Part shown: one piece after another, positions 1 to 5,889 of the stretch | Numbering within the stretch: the stretch's first letter is position 1 | Layout: the number at the start of each line of letters is the position of its first letter | NCBI GenBank assembly: GCA_003585845.1 | Contig: NQOP01000002.1 | Coordinates: 402,960 to 410,995 of the forward strand | Length of the DNA: 8,036 nt | Direction of reading: 5' to 3' | From: Bifidobacteriaceae bacterium NR021 | GTDB taxonomy: Bacteria; Actinomycetota; Actinomycetes; Actinomycetales; Bifidobacteriaceae | Position numbers and translations under genes: made by a program | Notes under the pieces: model-generated | Database searches by the model: none | The model's input: the letters and a program-made list of their open reading frames with translations, nothing else | Told to the model about the DNA's origin: nothing

Positions 1-230
1 GATTGCTGAGCACCAGCATCGTACTTTCCAGAAGGATTACCACCATCATCCGCGCTTTGACCAGAGTTTCCTGCAAACTCATCGTTCATCGGCACAGCAT
101 TCGGCTCACCGCAAGCAGACAACATAGCAGACGATGCAGCTACAATTGCAAGCGCAGCAACGGTTTTTGCAACTTTTTTGGATTTCAAATCATCGCGTGA
201 AACATCGTGAAACATATTATCTGAAACCAT
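1..230 (-). CDS. N-terminal part of a secreted lipoprotein (partial, runs off left edge)
   Basis: The visible 76 residues begin with a basic n-region (KSKKVAK), a hydrophobic run of about residues 23-37 and a lipobox LSAC with the lipidated cysteine at position 40. A Gly/Asp/Asn/Ser-rich linker follows (about 41-76). This is a bacterial lipoprotein signal followed by a tether. The functional domain lies beyond the edge, so the product cannot be named. Context is informative: it is last in the cluster, 44 nt after the ATPase, and in the Campylobacter p19 locus the genes at this place encode thioredoxin-like proteins. A thioredoxin-fold or FMN-binding redox lipoprotein is therefore a reasonable guess, not an observation. 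The start at 230 is chosen because AAAGG lies 10 nt upstream; Met6 (215) lacks a ribosome site. A 10-bp tandem repeat sits inside codons 6-12 (see separate entry). Confidence 0.75.
   Translation of the reverse strand, partial: MVSDNMFHDVSRDDLKSKKVAKTVAALAIVAASSAMLSACGEPNAVPMNDEFAGNSGQSADDGGNPSGKYDAGAQQ
196..215. repeat. Perfect 10-bp tandem duplication in a start region
   Basis: The unit CGTGAAACAT occurs twice back to back (196-205, 206-215). On the coding strand it reads ATGTTTCACG twice, so each copy carries an ATG. The copies are not a multiple of three: loss of one copy would join the start at 230 to a frame ending in TGA within about a dozen codons. Confidence 0.85.
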
Positions 231-274
231 AAAATCATCGCCTTTAAATCTTGTATATTTTAAAACCCGCGCAA

Positions 275-1120
275 CTAATCATCTAAATTCGCTAATTTAG
301 GCGACTTAGTAGGCTCATGGTCTTGCAAAGCTTCCACAACACTTTCATCAACGTGAGCACTCGTAAACGCAGGCTTGCCGCCAATCGCCTCATACGCTTT
401 GCGAGCATCCTCATTATTCCAACGCTCACCAACAAGCACACCGTGATTAAGCATAATTTCGCGATCCGCACACTGAGCTACCAAAGAATCGTGCGTTACA
501 ACAATAATCGTCGTTCCTTGATTGTGCAGCTGCTTAAACAAATCGAGTACAATCTGCTCATTTTTTTCATCCAAATTACCAGTCGGCTCATCCGCAAGAA
601 GCAACTTAGGGCAGTTTATAAGCGCACGCGCAACGCAAACACGCTGCTGCTCACCACCAGAAAGCTGGCTTGGCAAATGGTGAGCGCGATCCTTCAAACC
701 TACGCGATCCAAAGCATCCATTGCTTGAGCTTCGTCAACAACCGAATGATAGTATTGCGCAACCATCACGTTTTCAACTGCCGTTAAATGCGGCACAAGA
801 TAAAACTTTTGAAAAACTAAACCGATTACGTTTTTACGAACGTCAGCAAGCTGACCGGCATTCAAATCCTCAAGTTTGCGTCCTTGCAAAGATACGGAAC
901 CCTTGGATGGCGAATCCATGCAGCCAATAATGTTCATAAGCGTGGTTTTGCCAGAACCACTCGAGCCAACGATTGAAAGCCACTCACCTTCTGGCACAGT
1001 GAGCGACAAATCGTCAACTGCGCGAAGAGATCCGTAAATCTTGGAAATATGATCCAAAGTCAACAGCATTCTTGGCTCAGCGTCCGCGTTCTCCGGCTTA
1101 GTTTCTTTATTCTCTGTCAT
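275..1120 (-). CDS. ABC transporter ATP-binding protein, MacB/LolD type, of the P19-FTR1 iron cluster
   Basis: A complete 281-residue ABC ATPase. Visible motifs in order: Walker A GSSGSGKT (52-59), Q-loop glutamine in FQKF (about 104), signature LSGGE (153-157), Walker B LLLADE (173-178), D-loop NLD (182-184) and switch histidine H210. The spacing and the 'LTAVENV' stretch after the Q-loop fit the MacB/LolD/FtsE-like group, which pairs with FtsX-type permeases. This matches the two permease genes just upstream. About 50 residues beyond the usual end (roughly 230-281) are polar and acidic and of unknown role. The start has AAGGA 6 nt upstream (1127-1131). A 50-nt gap without a terminator separates it from the permease. 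It should act as a cytoplasmic dimer powering the two permeases; the transported or extracted substrate is unknown. Confidence 0.93.
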   Translation of the reverse strand: MTENKETKPENADAEPRMLLTLDHISKIYGSLRAVDDLSLTVPEGEWLSIVGSSGSGKTTLMNIIGCMDSPSKGSVSLQGRKLEDLNAGQLADVRKNVIGLVFQKFYLVPHLTAVENVMVAQYYHSVVDEAQAMDALDRVGLKDRAHHLPSQLSGGEQQRVCVARALINCPKLLLADEPTGNLDEKNEQIVLDLFKQLHNQGTTIIVVTHDSLVAQCADREIMLNHGVLVGERWNNEDARKAYEAIGGKPAFTSAHVDESVVEALQDHEPTKSPKLANLDD

Positions 1121-1170
1121 ATTAAATCCTTAACTCAAATCTTAAACAATCTCTAAATTTACGCTTAAAA

Positions 1171-2466
1171 TTATTCTTCTCGAAGCACAATCGCAGGGTC
1201 AATTTTCGAAGCACGTAAAACAGGCGGCAATGCAGCAACGCAAGACGCAGCAACGCTAAATACAATAGAGAATACGACTAGCCACCAATTCACGCCCAAA
1301 TCTCTAGCGAAAACCATTGCAGCAAGTAAACGAGCGAACACATACCCTACTGCGGTACCAGCAATGCCACCAACGAAGCCGTATAATCCAGCTTCCGCAG
1401 TAAATTCCACACCAATACTCCGTGCGCTCGCACCCAAAGCTTTGCGCAAACCGATTTCATTTCGACGCTGTTGCACAATCGAAGAAATCGTAGTGCTCAC
1501 GCCAACCATCATCAACACTAGAACAACTAACGACACAATGCAGAACAGGCTGCGAAGCATTGTAATAATACCAGTATCAGCAGCAGTAACTTTAGTAACT
1601 TGCTGAGCGCGCACACGCATAGAAGTCATGTCGTTAATACTTCTCACAACAGCATCGACGCTAGGCGCAGAAGACGAGTAAGCAATCACGTCCGCTCCGC
1701 GCTTAACTCCCGTAAGAGAATTTACATCTGCGTTTAGCGCATATAGCATAGAATCCTCTGCACCACCTGTATCCAAAATGCCGCAAACGCGGAAAGTTGT
1801 GCCGTGAGTATCCATAATATCCGTTGAAACTCTGCCTTCAACAAGCTTTTGTTGAGATGAATTTTGCGCAGACTCTTCTGAAGAATTTGCAACAGAATTT
1901 TGCGCTGGTTTATTTGCAGACTTCTCTGCAGGCTTATGCGAGCCGGCAGCATTATCCGAGGATCTATACGCAATCGCAATTCGAGAACCTATTTTTAAGC
2001 CCATCGCAAGAGCTACATCTCGCCCAACCATAACATTTCCACTGCTAGGCCAAGAGCCGTCTACATTCCAATGCTTATTAAGCGACTTTACTGAACGAAC
2101 GTCTATTCCTGCTAAAACATACGGAGCTGCGTTAATACGCACATTTTCATAACGATACGTAGCAGATCGCATAGCACCTTTTGCAAGAACCATATCGTTT
2201 GTGTGCAAAACCATTGCGCGATCAATACCGTTTTTCCACTCGCCCTCAATTGGAGTTACGATAATATTTGCTCCATACGCACGCATTTCGTCGCTCATCT
2301 GCTGAGGTACAACCAAGCAGATTGCAGCTAAACAAAACAGCGTGGCAGCACCAACAAGCGTTGCAATAACAGCCATCAAAGCACGCGATTTTCTACGAAA
2401 TACCGCGCTAAATAGCATGGTAATAAACATCGAATTGTTGGAAGTCATATAAGATTTACCTGCCAT
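1171..2466 (-). CDS. FtsX/MacB-like ABC permease, second subunit
   Basis: A 431-residue permease with the MacB/FtsX layout: one N-terminal membrane helix (about 26-53), a large extracytoplasmic domain (about 54-297), then three helices (about 298-330, 353-387, 394-416). The cytoplasmic motif RRNEIGLRKALGAS (334-347) after the second helix is characteristic of the FtsX family and contacts the ATPase. 'YGANIIV' just after helix 1 matches 'YGSNIVV' in the neighbouring permease, so the two are paralogues and probably form a heterodimer. The start was set at 2466 because GGAGG lies 6 nt upstream; an in-frame ATG at 2490 would give eight more residues but lies deeper in the previous gene. The gene overlaps the upstream permease by 11 bp, which suggests translational coupling. 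A low-complexity Ser/Asn/Gln/Ala/Lys loop at about 169-209 interrupts the outer domain. Confidence 0.9.
   Translation of the reverse strand: MAGKSYMTSNNSMFITMLFSAVFRRKSRALMAVIATLVGAATLFCLAAICLVVPQQMSDEMRAYGANIIVTPIEGEWKNGIDRAMVLHTNDMVLAKGAMRSATYRYENVRINAAPYVLAGIDVRSVKSLNKHWNVDGSWPSSGNVMVGRDVALAMGLKIGSRIAIAYRSSDNAAGSHKPAEKSANKPAQNSVANSSEESAQNSSQQKLVEGRVSTDIMDTHGTTFRVCGILDTGGAEDSMLYALNADVNSLTGVKRGADVIAYSSSAPSVDAVVRSINDMTSMRVRAQQVTKVTAADTGIITMLRSLFCIVSLVVLVLMMVGVSTTISSIVQQRRNEIGLRKALGASARSIGVEFTAEAGLYGFVGGIAGTAVGYVFARLLAAMVFARDLGVNWWLVVFSIVFSVAASCVAALPPVLRASKIDPAIVLREE
1840..1962 (-). repeat. Low-complexity insert with a 36-bp-spaced in-frame repeat in the second permease
   Basis: This stretch encodes a hydrophilic Ser/Asn/Gln/Ala/Lys-rich loop. 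The 11-mer GAATTTTGCGC occurs at 1859-1869 and 1895-1905, exactly 36 bp (12 codons) apart. As a result AQNS is repeated in frame (AQNSVANSSEES, then AQNSSQQK). KPA/KSA dipeptide-like units precede it. It looks like a flexible, possibly strain-variable outer loop generated by duplication. Confidence 0.6.
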
Positions 2467-3790
2467 GAAGCACCTCCGCAGGACGCACACTCAAAATCGA
2501 ACGAATCGACGAGCCTGCAGCCGCAAGCACAGTCAACGCAAGCAGCACGAACACCAGAACAAATACCATTGGTCGGAACAAAATCGCAGAGCCGAACACT
2601 GTGAAACCAATAATCTGCGCAACAGCAAATCCTAAAGCCATGCCAAGTAACGCTCCACCAAACGCAATAACCGCAGTTTCCATAAGCATAAGACGAGCAA
2701 CAGCACCATCACGCGCACCTAAAGCCTTAAGCAATGCAAGCTCGCCCGAACGCTCAGAAATTGAAGCAGCCATAAGATTCGCCACAGCAACAGCCGCAGC
2801 AATTAAACTTAACGCAGTCATCAAAACCATAACGGCGCGCGTCTTATTTAATACGTTACCCTGAAGAGCTGCAACTTGACGAACCTGCTTTGCAACAGCT
2901 CCAGGAATTACCTCCTCAATTTGGTAAGTAATCGAACTCGGGTAAGCCGTGCAATACCAAGTTTCCCACTCTTCCTGGCTGAGCGCTGCCGGATTTTTAG
3001 CAGCCTTTCGCGCTAAATCATTTTCAGGAGTAGTAAGCGCCTTTACTTCAATCGAATCAACCTTATTCGGTTTATTTGCAAGGCTTTGAGCATCACTAGA
3101 ACTTGCGTAGATTGCGTTATTATCGTCGTCGCCAGAATCGTATACGCCAGCCAAGCGCAGCGAAACCTCGCGCCCGTCACGAATCAAACGCAAATGCTGA
3201 CCAATTTTTAACTGCAAACGCTCAGCTAGCTGCGCACCTACCATTGCTTCAGATTTATTATCTTTTGCCCAACGACCTGCATTAATCTTCCACCAAGAAC
3301 GCAAACCTCTAACACCAACAACTGTTGTCTCCCCGGAAGCGAGCGCAAGTTTACGATTAAACCAAGTTCCAATAATAGGCACTACCAAATCGCCAGAAGA
3401 TTTCACTTCAAGATTTGCGTGAACTTTTATTTTCGGCGCAAAATTAGTGATATTAAACGCCCAGAAAATCATTTTAATTTTTGCAGCGTCAGATTCCTTC
3501 AAAAAAGCAGTAGACTCGTGGCTTTCTGCAGCCTTTAAACTCCCAGAACCATTAGTATCAATCTGCTCTCGAGAAGCATACAAATCATTTACAACAGCGC
3601 TTGATTTTGGCTGAACCACAATATTCGAACCATACGAGCTGAGCTCTGCGTTAATTTTGTCTCCAACGTCATACACAACGCTAAGCATTGAGACGCTAAC
3701 GCACGCGCTTAAGCACACTACGAGCGCAATTAACACACGCTTTTTCAATTGCCGCACAAGAGATCGAGCAACCATGCGCATCATAAACAT
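2456..3790 (-). CDS. FtsX/MacB-like ABC permease, first subunit
   Basis: A 444-residue permease. One helix near the N-terminus (about 18-41), a long extracytoplasmic domain (about 42-317), then three helices (about 318-343, 369-398, 407-425). The conserved cytoplasmic motif ERSGELALLKALGA (346-359) after helix 2 identifies the FtsX family. 'SYGSNIVVQP' (52-61) is the counterpart of 'AYGANIIVTP' in the next gene. Its outer domain is different in sequence and has an aromatic-rich region (about 109-145), so the pair is asymmetric. The start at 3790 is supported by GGGAG 7 nt upstream. That site lies directly against the stop codon of the DUF2318 gene, and only 12 nt separate the two genes. It probably forms a heterodimer with the following permease, driven by the ATPase encoded at 275-1120. 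The family includes lipoprotein and small-molecule exporters, and the substrate here is unknown. Confidence 0.9.
   Translation of the reverse strand: MFMMRMVARSLVRQLKKRVLIALVVCLSACVSVSMLSVVYDVGDKINAELSSYGSNIVVQPKSSAVVNDLYASREQIDTNGSGSLKAAESHESTAFLKESDAAKIKMIFWAFNITNFAPKIKVHANLEVKSSGDLVVPIIGTWFNRKLALASGETTVVGVRGLRSWWKINAGRWAKDNKSEAMVGAQLAERLQLKIGQHLRLIRDGREVSLRLAGVYDSGDDDNNAIYASSSDAQSLANKPNKVDSIEVKALTTPENDLARKAAKNPAALSQEEWETWYCTAYPSSITYQIEEVIPGAVAKQVRQVAALQGNVLNKTRAVMVLMTALSLIAAAVAVANLMAASISERSGELALLKALGARDGAVARLMLMETAVIAFGGALLGMALGFAVAQIIGFTVFGSAILFRPMVFVLVFVLLALTVLAAAGSSIRSILSVRPAEVLHGR
2473..2477 (-). promoter_or_regulatory. Ribosome binding site that fixes the start of the second permease
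   Basis: GGAGG on the minus strand, 6 nt before the ATG at 2466, inside the last codons of the upstream permease gene. Its strength and spacing favour this start over the ATG at 2490. Confidence 0.8.
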
Positions 3791-3802
3791 AGCAACTCTC
3801 CC

Positions 3803-5074
3803 TTACTTAAAATGCGAACTGAGCACGTCTAAATCAGCAGTATGAATTGTGATTTTGCCATGCCCAGCCTTATACGGGAACGGAATCGGATTGCAACCAC
3901 CTTTAAAACCGATAGTTGCCAAATTAATTGCTACGTCGCACTTACGGCAAATAATCTTACCGTCTTTTTCATAGTAGCCTGCATCTCCACAGTTTTCGCA
4001 AGCATCCAAGCCAACGCCATACGCTCCACCATTCTTTTTAATGATTATAAAGCGCATAACAGTGCCGTCTTTTGCTTTGTATTGGAAGCGATGCAAATGA
4101 CCATCTGAAACTTGAACGTAATTAATAGTCGCAACGCCATCGTGCAATTCATACGGTTCTGGAGGCGTAAGAGTTGGTTTAATATTCATAATAGATACGC
4201 CTACAGTAAGCGTAAGTATTACTGTGATAGCAGCCAAAAGAGCTGCGAGCGCAGACTTTCGAGATTTCCTTTTAAACGCTCGCTTCATGCGAATTTCTGC
4301 AGCATTTTCACCAACTACAGCCGTTTTAAAGCCGATTATTACGGATGCAGTAGCAGGAATCATGAACACGCTAATTTGCGCCATAATCATTAACGGAGCG
4401 TTGTTAATTAACCAAACAAGCACGCTGAAAGAAAAGTCATCCATATAAAGCAGAATGCTTCCTTGCATAATCTGCAAAAGTGAAGTTATGTGCTGCACTA
4501 GCAAAATAATCATGCTTAAAACTACAGCAATTTTGAAGCAAATAGCGTTAGATGTAGTGCGCAAAGAACGAACCATAAGGCTTAAGCAAATAGCAGCAAT
4601 AACGCCAAGTACAAAACCCAGCGCGCGAAGCAACATGTCTGATGTAAAAGGCGGAGTGCTTGAATCTACGAAAATAGTAAGCTGCAAAATAACATCTGGT
4701 AAAGCATAAAACACAGTAAACGCTAAGCAACATGCACCAATAGCGTTACTTATGTGCATTAAAAGCTGGCAATTACGCCAATTTTTTACTATTTTGTGTG
4801 AAAAGATAACTACAATAATTGCAGCGATATCAAGCGGAACCGCAATGCACAAAGCCGGCATATTAATAAAGTTTCGCTGATTAATTACCACAGATGCGCG
4901 GAGTATAGCAAAAATAAGAGCTGCGACTGTGCCTGCAGACAGCCCATACAATCTCCAACGTGCACTCAGAGGCTTATCTCGCCCCTCGCCAACAGTAAGC
5001 GATGTGCTTAATCCCATTGTGAGTAGCGCAAGAGGGAGCAGCCCAGGCATAACTGCCACAAACAGTCTGAGCAT
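3803..5074 (-). CDS. DUF2318 (FtrD-like) polytopic membrane protein with C-terminal cysteine domain
   Basis: A 423-residue protein with about eight predicted membrane helices (roughly 5-27, 43-62, 74-93, 105-133, 148-169, 178-200, 213-245, 275-298). A soluble C-terminal domain of about 120 residues follows. It carries the DUF2318 pattern: HLHRF (326-330), CENC (359-362), CRKC (376-379) and GGCNPIPF (392-399), giving five cysteines (359, 362, 376, 379, 394). Proteins of this type are often annotated as Fe-S-containing, and the FtrD member of the Bordetella/Brucella ferrous iron system is proposed to be an electron carrier. Binding of a cluster here is inference: two CxxC pairs could equally hold Zn or Fe. 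The domain should face outside if the helix count is right. The start at 5074 has AAAGGAGG 5 nt upstream. It follows P19 by 72 nt and is nearly joined to the first permease. Confidence 0.88.
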   Translation of the reverse strand: MLRLFVAVMPGLLPLALLTMGLSTSLTVGEGRDKPLSARWRLYGLSAGTVAALIFAILRASVVINQRNFINMPALCIAVPLDIAAIIVVIFSHKIVKNWRNCQLLMHISNAIGACCLAFTVFYALPDVILQLTIFVDSSTPPFTSDMLLRALGFVLGVIAAICLSLMVRSLRTTSNAICFKIAVVLSMIILLVQHITSLLQIMQGSILLYMDDFSFSVLVWLINNAPLMIMAQISVFMIPATASVIIGFKTAVVGENAAEIRMKRAFKRKSRKSALAALLAAITVILTLTVGVSIMNIKPTLTPPEPYELHDGVATINYVQVSDGHLHRFQYKAKDGTVMRFIIIKKNGGAYGVGLDACENCGDAGYYEKDGKIICRKCDVAINLATIGFKGGCNPIPFPYKAGHGKITIHTADLDVLSSHFK

Positions 5075-5146
5075 AACTCCCTCCTTTGCTATTACTTATT
5101 ATTTACTAAAATTATTAATTAATCGCTAATTATTAACTAGCTATCA

Positions 5147-5794
5147 CTACCACTGACGAGGAGTGTACTTCCAATCGTCGAAGGTTGCCTTAATTGGCTC
5201 AGTCCAGAAGCGACCGGTTACGCCGGTAGCAGGATCGACGTGAAGCATCCAACCCTTCTTTTCTGGGGATTCAATAGAAAGCACGAGCTTGTAATTTCCA
5301 GCTTTGTCAAGCTTAACGTTTGCACCGTAGTGAGGACCGTCGGAAGCGTTCATCTGCATGAATGTGCCCTTGCCAACGGATTCACCGCTTGCCTTATCGA
5401 CAATCTCATAGTTCACAGTCAAATCTGGAATGAACTCGCCTTTACCGTAGCCAAGCTTGGCGCCTTCCTTGTTTGCGTGAATATCGGCTTCAAGGTGGAA
5501 GCTTGCTTCGCTTGCCTTCAAACCCATGCCGGCTGGGAGCATATCAACTGGCTGGAAGTATACGGCACCAATAGTAAGAGGTCCAATGTTCTGATCTTGG
5601 TGAGGACCAACTGGAACCTCCTCAAAGCCCTTATCGCCACCCTTGTCATCAGCCTTGTCGCCATCCTTCTGCTCGGTTGTTACTTGTGACTTAGCATCAG
5701 TTTTAGCGGAATTGCCATTAGAACCGCAGCCGGCAAGAGCAAGCAGTCCAGCAAGAGCCAAAGCTGCAATTGCCATCATTTTATTATTCTTCAT
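5147..5794 (-). CDS. P19/Tp34-family periplasmic iron-binding lipoprotein
   Basis: A 215-residue exported protein. The signal peptide ends in a lipobox LAGC with the lipid-bearing cysteine at 23. A Lys/Asp/Gly-rich tether (about 24-60) leads to the metal-binding domain. Residues match the known P19 site by motif and spacing: H100 and E102 in HLEADIH, M148, D152 and H155 in MNASDGPHYG, and a candidate H185 in MLHVD. In Campylobacter P19 the Met-to-His distance is also seven residues, and the site binds copper and iron. The protein should hand ferrous or ferric iron to the FTR1 permease encoded just upstream. Codon choice is biased: 17 of 21 lysines are AAG and 6 of 7 phenylalanines TTC, suggesting stronger expression than its neighbours. 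AGAAGG lies 6 nt before the start. An 83-nt G-free spacer precedes it. Confidence 0.93.
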   Translation of the reverse strand: MKNNKMMAIAALALAGLLALAGCGSNGNSAKTDAKSQVTTEQKDGDKADDKGGDKGFEEVPVGPHQDQNIGPLTIGAVYFQPVDMLPAGMGLKASEASFHLEADIHANKEGAKLGYGKGEFIPDLTVNYEIVDKASGESVGKGTFMQMNASDGPHYGANVKLDKAGNYKLVLSIESPEKKGWMLHVDPATGVTGRFWTEPIKATFDDWKYTPRQW

Positions 5795-5805
5795 ATCTAA
5801 CCTTC

Positions 5806-5888
5806 TGTGTTTGTTGTTAGTTATTTTTATTTAATTGTTGTTATTGGTTGTTTATTAATTATTTATTAGTTGATTATTTGTTGTTTTG
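5806..5888 (-). other. 83-nt G-free intercistronic mRNA spacer before the P19 gene
   Basis: Between the permease stop (5890) and the P19 ribosome site the plus strand has no C for 83 nt, so the transcript has no G. The sequence is a run of AAC, AAT and AAA-like triplets. It contains no hairpin that could terminate transcription. It should be almost unstructured and could act as a translation enhancer or a processing site; that role is inferred. Confidence 0.8.
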
Positions 5889-5889
5889 C

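Noticed and set aside
317..787. A 156-residue plus-strand open frame opposite the ATPase gene
   Set aside because: The minus-strand frame carries every ABC ATPase motif; the plus-strand translation has none and no ribosome site was apparent.
1121..1170. Possible terminator between the second permease and the ATPase
   Set aside because: The gap holds no stem; it contains only AT-rich sequence and the ATPase ribosome site, so the genes are probably co-transcribed.
5075..5146. Possible terminator or promoter between P19 and the DUF2318 gene
   Set aside because: The 72-nt gap is AT-rich with only weak A/T dyads such as ATTAATTAAT, no GC stem with U-tract and no convincing -35/-10 pair.
5240..5689. 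A 149-residue plus-strand open frame opposite the P19 gene
   Set aside because: It is antisense to a clearly conserved P19 reading frame with matching metal ligands; its openness follows from the codon bias of that gene.
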